This document shows positions 10,391-19,514 of a stretch of 64,000 bases of DNA, piece after piece; within the stretch, counting starts at the first letter, position 1; every line of letters starts with the position of its first letter. The position numbers and the translations under genes were made by a program. The notes beneath the pieces were generated by a model. It did no database searches and was not told where the DNA came from. It saw only the letters and a program-made list of their open reading frames with translations. Source of the stretch: Macrophomina tecta (lineage: Eukaryota; Ascomycota; Dothideomycetes; Botryosphaeriales; Botryosphaeriaceae); assembly GCA_024180945.1 (NCBI GenBank), contig JAKSGN010000003.1, forward strand, positions 372,001-436,000. Reading direction: 5' to 3'.

Positions 10391-10990
10391 TCAAGCTACA
10401 ACAACAGTGGAAGTCGGGAAGACGGTAGTCGCAACGTCGCTAGTATTGTTGGCCGTACAGCTCGGGAAGATAGTAGTCTCAGTGACAGCTACATCAGTCG
10501 CGGTGTACGTTGGGATGATAGTCTCAACGCTAGCCTGATCAGCCGCCGTGTAGGTTGTGAAGACGGTAGTCTCATTGCCGGCTGCATCAGTAGCAGTGTA
10601 GGTCGGGAGGACAGTAGTCTCAACGGCGCTAGTGTTGATGGCTGTGTAGGTCGGGAGGATAGTAGTCTTAGCGACAGCTACGTCAGCAGCAGTGTAGGTC
10701 GTGAGGATGGTAGTCTGGACGTCGCTGGCATCGGTGGCCGTGTAGGTCGGAAAGACGGTTGACGCGTTGAAACTTTCCGTTCCAAGGCTGGTAGGTAGCA
10801 GTGTTCCAACCAATTCAGTATCAGAGAAGGCCGGACGTGCTGTCGTAGCTTAATGATTAGTATGCGACTTTATGCTCTAAATCAGGGATGTATAATTTTC
10901 AAAGATGGCCAACGTACTTGGAGCTGGTGCGGCCTGAGCATTCTGTATGGCCAGAAGCTGGGCTAGGAAGAGAGCTTGGACAGTTTTCAT
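10391..10990 (-). CDS. Small secreted tandem-repeat protein (176 aa, two exons)
   Basis: Exon 1 is 10918-10990 and exon 2 is 10391-10848; the 69-bp intron has donor GTACGT, a TACTAAT branch and acceptor AAG. Exon 1 encodes a clear signal peptide, MKTVQALFLAQLLAIQNAQA, followed by APAP. After about 32 residues the protein consists of seven full tandem units of 15-16 residues plus a partial one, with consensus (L/F)PTYTATDxSxVETT(V/I), ending TSTVVVA at the stop. The units are rich in Thr, Ala, Val and Asp with only a single Cys, which suggests an extended, possibly O-glycosylated cell-wall or secreted protein. A TATA box lies about 105 bp upstream of the ATG. I do not recognise a family. The opposite strand is also open across the repeats because the unit length is a multiple of three. 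Confidence 0.78.
10394..10753 (-). repeat. Coding tandem repeat, about 48-bp units
   Basis: 360 bp made of seven units of 48 bp (one of 45) and a partial eighth, encoding the 16-residue repeats of the secreted protein. Units differ by scattered substitutions, so they are not freshly amplified. Confidence 0.85.
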
Positions 10991-11092
10991 GATGGAAATG
11001 GTGTGCAAAGCCGTTCAAATTGCGTGAGAGTTGGTGTGCCTGTAGTGAAAAGGAAGTGTTGTACCGAGGATGGTTCGGGGATTATGATGAGG

Positions 11093-11100
11093 TTTATATA
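11093..11100 (-). promoter_or_regulatory. TATA box of the secreted repeat protein
   Basis: TATATAAA on the minus strand, about 105 bp upstream of the start codon at 10990. Confidence 0.6.
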
Positions 11101-14100
11101 CTTCAACACTTGAGCTGGTGGTTTGCTTAAGCAACGATTTGACTACTATGCGCAAAACTCGTGTTCAAAGCTTTCTGCGGCTCTCGGCAAGGTGAAGGAG
11201 TTGGCTGCTTCGGTAGCGTATCGCACGTACCGTTAATACGAGGCATAGTATTTTCAGTTTGGGGGCTGAGGCGCAGCATCCTGAGCGTATCGCGGGTTCG
11301 CGGAGCGTGGACACTGCGCCTGGGCGTATCCCCGCCCCGGACCGAATTTAATACGGCCGTGTGCATCTCCCGAACTCCAGCTGATGTAACCTCCGAATAA
11401 GATGCAAAATGCTGTACACTACAGACCTCACGGCCACATTCCCTAGAGGACGCGGGTTTGTTGAAACTTTGAAATCCATGTAGTTCCTAGGAACATGCCC
11501 ATATGAGCGTGTCCTTAGGTCATCATACATTGCTCTGTTTCTATGTCAAAGCACTATTAGAAGTCTCGTAATGCAAGTTTGAGGGTATCTGGGGGCTGAA
11601 TGCCACCCTGTTGCTCGTCCCCTCGGCGAAAGCATCAAGCCAGTGGGTCTGCATAGTCGCCGCAACGAATCATTCCGTTATCGTTGTTGTTTCTCGTACC
11701 GTCGACTTATGTAGGAGTCAGCGCAACCTGTGCGTACATCCCATGTGCTTATCAATGTGCATGATTTGATACGTTGGCAGTCTTGCTCAGACGTTCTCCA
11801 TCCACCGTAGCAATCGTGCCTTCACATCCTGTTTTTGCAATCTCATGACTATCTGATCGTGGCTACCATTAACATAATTCCATCAGATCTCGCATGCAGT
11901 CTGCTTGGTGCAGTTGTCCGAGGCCGCATCCAGGTCGTGTAAACTTGTCAGTGAGCATTCCGGCGATCCTAACGCCCACGTAGGGCCGGTCACGGTCACA
12001 TAGGGCCATCTCAGGAGTTTTAAGCAGACACCATCAACATGTGCGAGCGCCGGGCTTCGAGCGACGCCACGCCCGTCGGCGGCAATGGCATTTTCTCGCG
12101 CTCCGCTATCATGCCAGGCTCGCAACGACGCAAGTGCTCGATACGAGCGGCTGTTTCTCCCCTTTGGCCCGCTCAGCGCCGCTCGGCGGTTTACGCGGAG
12201 AGCTCTGGAGCTGCCAACTACGCCGTTGGCATTGTCAGCCAGGACCATCCGTGGATTCTCTGGCCTGCCTCAGTCGCCAACTGGACCCACACCGATGTCC
12301 AGGTTCGTTTCAAGGCGGAACCTTCCTGGCACACCGCTAGGATGAAGGAGCGTTCTGCTTCTTACAGTCGAGCACGCTAGCCCTGCTGCCGCCACCGCTA
12401 CCGATCTGCGCGCTGTTGCTGCGGCCCTGGATACGGCGCTCTGCGTCTACTACTGATCGGGGCGCAACACGCGACAACCGGGGCGGAGGTGTATACTCGT
12501 GGGCGAGCTGTAGACTCCGCTCATTACGTTCTTGACTTGGCCATTTTTGTAACAATCTTTTTTTGTCCTTGGACTCTGTTCGTATAGTAGCGTTGCAGGC
12601 CTTGCTTCCGTATCGGACTGGGAGGTTCCTTCGCTTCGGCTTCGCAGAAGCGGGCGAGATCGGTGTGTCGATGACGCAAGGTTTAAAATAAGGACTGGCT
12701 GGCCTCTTGACGATTCAGGCGCGAGGAGAGAAGCTTATACAAAATCTGAGGGATCGCGCGTGTGAAGGCTAAGCCCAATACTCGAGGTATACAGCTTATG
12801 CCGGGACCTGCCGTCTGGCCTCTTGATACCCTCATTAGAGTCAGAGTTGCTGTGGAAATCGAGAAAGAGGTTTCATGACCCCGCAACGCAGCGGTTGCCT
12901 TCCCCAGTCTGGCTTACTTTTCTGGCATTGTTAACCTACGACTACACGATATGCCTCTATACGAGCCTCAGCTTAGTGCCGGAGACGCGTAATCCTCCCT
13001 GTCCCAAAATAAAAAAAAAAAGAAAAGAAAAAAAGAGTACACCTGGCGCGTTTATGCACGCGGACCTTGGAAGTTGTGGAGGCAAAAAGCCACGCCCACA
13101 AGAGCCGTGGCAAATACCAACGATTCAGCCTTTCCCGCGCTGTTGGAATTGTGCATCCGCACCGCTTTCGGCAATGCACAGCGCGCTGTCCGAAGTGTCT
13201 GGGCGCCAGGACTGCACAAAAATATGAATCTCTCGTGCAGGCAGATGGTTGGCGCGGCGATCGTGCAGGTAGGCATGGCGGGTACGTAATTCCCCTGAAT
13301 AATGCCCCTTCCGCGGCACGCGTGACAGGCTCTGACATGCATACCCCTCGCAGTAGGGGCTGTTCTAGCATCGAACAGCGTCGCTGCCTTAGACTTTTTG
13401 TTTTTTACGCACATTTCAGTCTTATGGCGTCGTAGGTGGGCGACGAGGGTGGCATCCGCGGCGGGCTACATCAGTACAGGCACATCCCCGGTTGTGAACC
13501 TATCTCTTGTATCATGAGCTAAATGTATGCGCTCATGCGAAGCCCGCAGATATGGTGTAAGCGAGCATGCCCGTGATCGATGTCAGGTAAGTGATCTAGA
13601 CCCGGCGAGCATACGAACAAGAGCGACATCGCCTGGTGTGCGTTGCGACGATAGCGGACTGCACCCTATTCTCCCATACAATAGTCAAAACAGCACACCA
13701 CCGACGCTGCTTGCAGCTTTCACTGCAATCCGCGATCTAGATTCTCTCGGCCTGCTCACGTTGTGGGTAGAGACTACCGGCTGGCACGTATATATGACGG
13801 CCGCATTTCATTAGCTGCACTCACTGTGTCTCAGAGGAGAAGTTCCCGCTTTCTTTCGATCAAATGATGGAGCGCGGACGTACTCTTTGACAGATCTATG
13901 CATTGTCGCCTGATTTACTTGAGCTTTCTATTTGCCTCGGTTAGAGTTAGATATCTATTTTCCACGACAACCGCCAGTGAGCGATAATCCAAGTTCCACC
14001 AACAGATGCGCGGAATAGTTCCCATTTTAATGGCGGCATGACCACAATCCGTCCAGCTAGCACAATGCCGCCGGTTGAAAGCCAAGGCAGGGGTGGTCTC

Positions 14101-14157
14101 GAGCCGAACCCACGGGCCGCAGCACGACCAAAAGACACAGGAGCAAAACAAAAAAAA
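11101..14157. other. 3-kb stretch with no supportable gene
   Basis: Base composition is ordinary (not RIP-like). Overlapping frames at 12039-12380 and 13052-13435 are open in two or three frames at once in GC-rich DNA, with no domain, no splice pattern and no signal. A purine run lies at 13008-13037. It may hold worn-out genes that I cannot identify. Confidence 0.4.
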
Positions 14158-14276
14158 ACGTACAACAGCCGGGATTCCCCAATGGTCACCCACTTGAGTA
14201 CTAATCGGCCGGTTCGCAGCTTAAGTACGGCTGAGCGGACGGGAAGCCCTGTATTCTGCGACCTATGGTCGTACGT
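14158..14276 (-). rRNA. 5S ribosomal RNA gene
   Basis: Read on the minus strand, about 119 nt match the fungal 5S pattern: 5' end ACGTACGACCATAGG, then CAGGGCTTCCCGTCCGCTC, AGCCGTACTTAAGC, GGCCGATTAGTACT, GTGGGTGACC and AATCCCGGCTGTTGTACGT. The 5' ACGTACGAC pairs with the 3' GTTGTACGT to close helix I. A run of T (A on the plus strand, 14150-14158) follows directly, as an RNA polymerase III terminator. 5S genes are dispersed outside the rDNA in many Pezizomycotina, which fits a lone copy. Several loop bases differ from the usual fungal consensus, so it could be a variant or a pseudogene. Confidence 0.87.
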
Positions 14277-15260
14277 GGTGAGCAATACTGCTAACTAATT
14301 AGATGACCTTAGTTCGTATAGCTGCCTGTTGTCGAAAGTGAAAGTCTGGCGGTGTTTCATGAGATCTCTTGACATGAATAGTACTCTTCGACAGCTTTTA
14401 CCAAAACAAGAGCTAGGAAGTTTTTGCGACGCGCCCATTTTAGCCTCGAAGGAGGCGAAGGGACTCGTTACGGGATATTGCAGCTCCAGCCAGGTGAGTG
14501 GGTGGGATGGCCTGCGTGCACGACCTCACTCCCCCGACAAAGGCTATGAATCCCCGGACAGAGAATGGCCGGCTCCGATCCTGTTTCTTGCAGCAGAATC
14601 CACTCTCAAGAATTCGGGCAATAGCCACGGATCACTTGGGTTAATGAACTACAGTAATCCAACCCGTGAGCCACCGTAGCCCCATAAGAATGCACCAGTA
14701 TATCGACCACGCTCATTGTTAATAGTTCGAACTTTCATCGGTAGCTTGTCCGTCAGTTTGCTCTCCTACTATCATACGTCCTCCCTGCCTACTATAACGG
14801 GCTCCTACTAAGCCTAAGATATTCGACTTTACGCCTAATGACCCCCTTAAAACGTAAGGGCGAAATGCGAGAAGTATGACGACTAGATAGTAATAAAGAA
14901 TTGAGTGAATGGCACAAGAGGATCTTTCTCATTTGGATATCAGATCAATCCTTAAAGGGACTTGGAGGCCCGATCGTGGACCGAGTTAAATATAACCCGC
15001 ACAAGGGTCAGTCACGTGATCGCTACGAACTCGCAGGTAGCTCGCTTATGACTAGCAGGCCGCTCGTAAGGTCTTCTCGCCTTAGACTCGCAGGTAGGAC
15101 CTCGCGATCCTTATAGGGACAGTACCTTAGTATATTACTTCCAGGGAGCGAGTCGATCTGCCGCGTGGCGTACCTGCCCTCCTGGTCCGCCGTAGTCAGC
15201 AGCATATCAAGGTATATACCGCCCGAGCTCACTCTCCACTTCGCATGATCGCGATTGCTT
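14277..15260. other. Intergenic stretch upstream of the MIF4G gene
   Basis: No gene supported. The motif CTCGCAGGTAG occurs twice (about 15029 and 15088). It presumably holds the former promoter of the MIF4G gene. Confidence 0.4.
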
Positions 15261-15822
15261 ATGCGGATGCCATCAGCTCACCCCATGGACCCAACCCGGC
15301 CGGATCCCAAGCCATGGAGTGTCCAAATAGACGCTGCCACCTTCGGCCAGCTGCTGATCGATCACGCCCACCGTGCCGTCCTGGCCCCTCCCGATGATGA
15401 GTCAACGCACCTCTCTCCGGCCCTAGACGACCTCAACTCCGCGCTAGTCACGCTGTCCTCAGCTTCCCCAACTGAGCAAATCATGAGCACCGCCGATGAC
15501 ATTGCCGTGCTCGCATCCCAGTCCGAGCGCGGATCCGACAGCCGCATCCTGCGCCTCTCCGCGGAGAAAATCGTCCAGCCAGCCTGCGCTGACCCGTCCT
15601 TGTCCTCTACGTACGCTCCGCTCTGCGCGCGGATGGCCAAGACCGTTTCCCCGGCCATCTCAGATGCGGACGTGGCCGACAAGGACGGGGCCCCGGTCGT
15701 CGGCGGCGCCTTGTTTGAGAAGCACCTGTTGAACCAGTGCCAAGCGGAATTCGAGTCCTCTGACGGCGTGAAGCCGGGCGTTTTGCAGTTCCTCGCGGCA
15801 CTGTACGAAACCGGGTTGCTTC

Positions 15823-15843
15823 CAGACATCCCAATAATAAATA
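15823..15843 (+). repeat. hAT-2 left terminal inverted repeat
   Basis: 21 bp, one mismatch to the reverse complement of 18527-18547; preceded by target duplication GTTGCTTC at 15815-15822. Confidence 0.93.
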
Positions 15844-15924
15844 AATACATAATATTGACATATTCTTATGTATTCATTGGCAGATCCTCATATTATTATC
15901 GATTGCTAAGCTTATCAATAATTA

Positions 15925-18218
15925 TTAATATAAAACTGAAGCGCCATGCATGTCGTCGTTGCCGCCAGCAATATCCATGACCTTACCATCTACTGCCACG
16001 TAGACTTTGCGGACCAAGTCATTCTTCACCCAGTTGCTCAGGCATTGAAGCTTCTCGATAGTATCAGGCGAGAGCCGTGCCCTGTCCCAAGAAATTGTCC
16101 GCCTTGCGCAAGAGAATACCCGTTCCGGATCGTCGGACATCGCCGGCACACTTAGTATGTCAATGGCCAATTGGTGTAAACGTGGATACTCAATCCTCTG
16201 TTCTTCTCGACACCACCATTCAAGCGGTGTTTTGGTCGTCATAGGTCTTGGCGGAGAATTGACGAATTTTTCGAATTCATCCTCATCTCCGGGTTCATCC
16301 AAGACACTCATTGACTGCTTGATACGCTCGTACGGTGTTACTTCCCGTCGTTCGTCGTTCAGCCGAGCCGCGGACTCCGACGGGAGTGGCCGGTCCTTGT
16401 ACTTCGCCCAATGCTGCCGTGCACCAGCAATAGCGGTCTGCCTCCATTCCTCTGCCCAGTGGCGGTCAAGGTACCTCCGGCGCTTTTCTGGATGGAGCAA
16501 TAATGCCGTGGCATATATTGGGTTTCTGTCACTCTCTTCATAATACTTCGAGAGAACCCACCAACCCATGTGAATGGAATGAACCATACGCGCGTTGCTG
16601 GCGTATTTGCCCTGCTTTAACATCAGTCCAGGTCTGGTAATCGATCGAGCCGTCCATGGCTTACCTTGGCATTCTCAAACTGCATGAAAAGAATATCCAT
16701 ATTCTCTAGCACCTGATCTATTGATGCCCACTCCATTTGCTGCTCCAAGGTCGCTTGGTAAAACGGCTGCAAGAACTCGTGAGTCATTTTGAGTACTTGC
16801 CAATCATCATGTGTGAGGATGTCGTCTTCCAGCTCGTTGTGGTATTGGTTGAGGAATATTGACAATGGACCCTCTTGGCTGATAGCCGCATCAAGCAACT
16901 TGAACCATGAGTTCCAACGGGTGATATTGTCAATTCCAAGCGCCTTTTCTGCAATGTCATCCCATGCATCGTTGCGCACTGTGGAATTACGGATGAACAC
17001 CGCAATGTTGTGGAGTTTACCCATTGGGCCGATGCTCCGCCAGCCGGCAGTGTCATGGCGTTTCTTGCGCCTGTCGTGACTCTTGTGACAAGTGTTCGAC
17101 TGAATTTGGTCGTGTAACGCGTCCGCAACTGTTACATCATTTACCTCGTGTTGCGCCTGCGCAATTGCGGCCTGCAGAGCGTCCTCACTAGTTGCAAAGA
17201 GAAAGGCTTGAAGGGACAAGTTAATGATGTGGCCGGCACACCGCGTTCGAGAGGACACTGGGTCAAGTGTAAGGCCGTACTCTTGCGACAGCTCAACAGC
17301 AAGTTGGCGGAGACAGGTGTCATTCTTTGCGTCATTGTCCCCAGTGAAGTAGCCGATTCGGGGCGCTAAGTGGTACTGTCGGATAATCGTCATCAAGTGA
17401 GGTGCCATAGCCGTGCCGGCGTGAGAGCGGCGGAGGTTTGGTAGCCCTAGCAATGCTTTCCGAGGTTTGTAGGCCTCGTCAACCCATTGGGCGTGAACAG
17501 CGATATAGGCCTTCCGCTGAGGAGAAGACCATACGTCCATAGCAATGTGTACGAGGCTCCGGGCACGTTCTAGCCATTCCTTTACGGATTGTTGATGCGC
17601 ATCGTAGGCCCTATCCAAGTCCGCCGCAACTGTGCTACCGGAATCAGTTAGGAACTCTTCAACGGCAGGGTTTATCGCGGCCAGAAGTGCCTGGTATTCC
17701 GGCCAGGTTACGAAGTTGAGCGGTAAATGTTTATGTGCGGATAGCAACATCTGTGCCTCTCGAAAGGCATCGACATTGATTACACTCCGTAGAGTGTTCA
17801 TCTCATTCTCCCTGACTTGCTGCAGCCGCTTGCCGGTTGTTCTTGCGAAGGCATTTTCGATGGCTAGTTGGCGCCTGTTTTGAGATTTTGAATCCTCTCG
17901 AACAAGTATGTGATGAGCCTTCTCGAGATGATAGCGGGCGTTGCCAGATATGTGGGTTGACCAGGATGGATTGCGACAACGCGTGCAGTAGTGAAGTAAT
18001 TTCCCGCTCATAGTACGTGGCTCGTCGCCTTGAGCTTCTCGAAAGTGATCCCATGTTGATGTGGCTCTCAGTTTCCGTCTCTTGACCGTATGCTGAGCTG
18101 ACGATGCCTCGGGTTCTGACAGTGTGCTGGCAACTTGTGAGGCACTGTCAGAGGGTACCACGGAGGAAGAACTTGACGGGGCATTGGATTGGGGCAGTGA
18201 GGATATGTTGACGTCCAT
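15925..18218 (-). CDS. hAT-2 transposase, two exons (746 aa)
   Basis: Exon 1 is 16665-18218 and exon 2 is 15925-16611. Without splicing there is a TGA at 16623-16625 overlapping a new ATG, which looks like a frameshift. A 53-nt intron at 16612-16664 (donor GTAAGC, branch-like CTGAT, acceptor GCAG) removes it and joins QFENAK to GKYASNARMVHS in frame, at the place where hAT-1 has a continuous helical region. Domains: Ser-rich N-terminus; BED-like finger with CTRC...YHLEKAH; core motifs IAMDVWSS, GYFTGDNDAKND and RCAGHIINLS; C-terminal dimerisation block EYPRLHQLAIDILSVPAMSDDPERVFS. Length and order match the hAT-1 protein but identity is low. It is expected to act in the nucleus on hAT-2 ends. 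No stop or RIP pattern is present. Confidence 0.92.
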
Positions 18219-18526
18219 TGTCGTGTGTAGAGATATGTCGCTGATGTATTACGAACTGCGTACTTGCAACGTGACGGGTATGGCGAGGCAGCAGTTTCGG
18301 TTGCTAGGAGTTACAAACATTGGAGTTCACCTCCTATCTAGAGGCCTGATAAGCAGTAATATGCGTACAAGACTGCAATTTAATCTGAAACACTCTGGGG
18401 GAATTGGCGCTGGAAAATAGTGGGCCTATATTATTAATAGTTAACAATATATATTTATTGGCAGCGTCTATATTATTATCCTTATGGAAAAGCTTAACAA
18501 TAAATATGCCCTTAATAATAAATATA

Positions 18527-18547
18527 TATTTATTACTGGGATGTCTG
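18527..18547 (-). repeat. hAT-2 right terminal inverted repeat
   Basis: 21 bp matching 15823-15843 in inverse orientation; followed by target duplication GTTGCTTC at 18548-18555. Confidence 0.93.
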
Positions 18548-18812
18548 GTTGCTTCCTCTCCGGGTTGCGTGCACGTGTATCCGTGCGGTGTTAGAACAGG
18601 AGGGTGGGCCTGATGGTTCAGTTTTGGTCGGCCTTGTTGCGCTGCTCAGGGCGGTTCGGCCTGCGATGACTGAGAGCGAAAAGGGCGTGCAGATGATGCA
18701 GTCCTGGCTTGAGCGCGTTGAGAAGACTAGAGAACGTCCCGGGCTCGATGGTGATGTGCGAAAGAAGCTTTGCAAATTGCTTGATGAGGGTGCGAATTTG
18801 GAGTCGCCGTAG

Positions 18813-19343
18813 CAAAATGGTGCCAGCAATGCGCCGTCGATTGTCTAATGGCTGTGTCGAAATACCAGTGGAACTAAAAGCGGAGCAGGTTTCATCAGGA
18901 GCACGAGTGATGTCACAATAATGAACAATGTCACCAGCGGCGAACGTGAATCATATGCGATGGAATAGAAGGTGTTGAAAGGCGGGAGCTTTGGCTACCT
19001 TGAACGTCCCATCATGGAAGTCGAAAATTGAATCACCAGATTCAAATGCTACAGAACGCGGATGGCCTTGTTCCTTTGGAGCTGCTATCGATTCCTCCTG
19101 CAGTAATTGTACGACTCCTTTTGTTGCTTAGAATCCTCCATCGGGTCAAATATCCGCGGGCGCTTTCTATTGGACAGCTGCCCCATACATTACTCCGCCT
19201 AAACGCACCCTTACTTCCCGGCCTAGCAGATCCCTCGTCTACACATTCCGAAGCCAATGACGTCAGCTCCGGAGCGGGGTCTCGGCCGCATTTAAGAGCT
19301 CGAGAAGCAACACAGATGAAGTATATATAGGTTCAAATAATAG
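18813..19343. other. Intergenic stretch upstream of the solo LTR
   Basis: No gene supported. The original distal promoter of the hydrolase gene probably lies here, displaced by the LTR. TATATATA at about 19322-19328 is the only obvious TATA-like string. Confidence 0.4.
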
Positions 19344-19348
19344 TATTG

Positions 19349-19495
19349 TGTTGGATTAATCACGTGTATTTGGCTTTCGCCAAGTGTAGTCTATTTAGGA
19401 GAGGATAAAAGGCCACTCCATAGCCGCCCTCCTCCAACACCATGCTAATTTATCCCATTACGACTGAATAAGCTGTCACACTACTTGTTCCAACA
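19349..19495 (+). repeat. Solo LTR of a Copia-type element, immediately upstream of the hydrolase gene
   Basis: 147 bp running TGTTGGATTAATCACGTGT ... ACTACTTGTTCCAACA, with the TG...CA ends of an LTR and a perfect 5-bp target duplication TATTG at 19344-19348 and 19496-19500. Its first 19 bases are identical to the end of the Copia LTR at 51595-51755 read on the minus strand, and its last 40 bases (ACTGAATAAGCTGT...) are closely similar; the middle differs. It is oriented so that LTR transcription would run rightward. A TATA-like GGATAAAAGG lies at about 19403. No internal region remains, so it arose by LTR-LTR recombination. Confidence 0.88.
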
Positions 19496-19514
19496 TATTG
19501 TCTCTGCTTGCCCA

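Larger units (their letters stand above)
15823..18547 (-). mobile_element. hAT-2: complete 2,725-bp hAT DNA transposon inserted in the MIF4G gene
   Basis: Terminal inverted repeats of 21 bp with one mismatch, starting CAGACATCCCA(A/G)TAATAAA, lie at 15823-15843 and 18527-18547. The 8-bp target duplication GTTGCTTC is perfect at 15815-15822 and 18548-18555. Both subterminal regions are AT-rich and share a stretch resembling ATTGGCAG..TC.TATTATTATC. The transposase on the minus strand is complete once a 53-nt intron is removed. Terminal sequences differ from hAT-1, so this is a separate family. Confidence 0.97.
15261..18812 (+). pseudogene. Stand-alone MIF4G-domain (eIF4G-like) gene, split by hAT-2
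   Basis: The frame from ATG 15261 (alternatives at 15267 and 15285) runs to 15822, is interrupted by hAT-2, and continues at 18556 to the stop at 18810-18812. If the element and one copy of the 8-bp duplication are ignored, the frame is continuous, about 272 residues. The left part has the MIF4G signature RLSAEKIVQPACADPSLSS...YAPLCARMAK and LFEKHLLNQCQAEFE, as in the eIF4E-scaffold eIF4G; the right part (LVALLRAVRPAMTESEKG, SWLERVEKTRE, VRKKLCKLL) matches the end of the same helical domain. Full eIF4G is far longer with N-terminal eIF4E/PABP-binding regions, so this was a single-domain paralogue, perhaps a translation modulator. No other damage is visible, so loss of function is by this insertion only. 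Confidence 0.85.

Noticed and set aside
10244..10762. Plus-strand open frame of 172 aa rich in Gly/Ser/Asp repeats
   Set aside because: It is the antisense shadow of the tandem repeats; the minus strand has the signal peptide, intron and TATA box.
12039..12380. Three overlapping plus-strand frames
   Set aside because: Open in several frames at once because of GC-rich sequence; no domain, no splice logic.
13052..13435. Overlapping Cys/His-containing frames on both strands
   Set aside because: Composition-driven; no recognisable domain and no start context.
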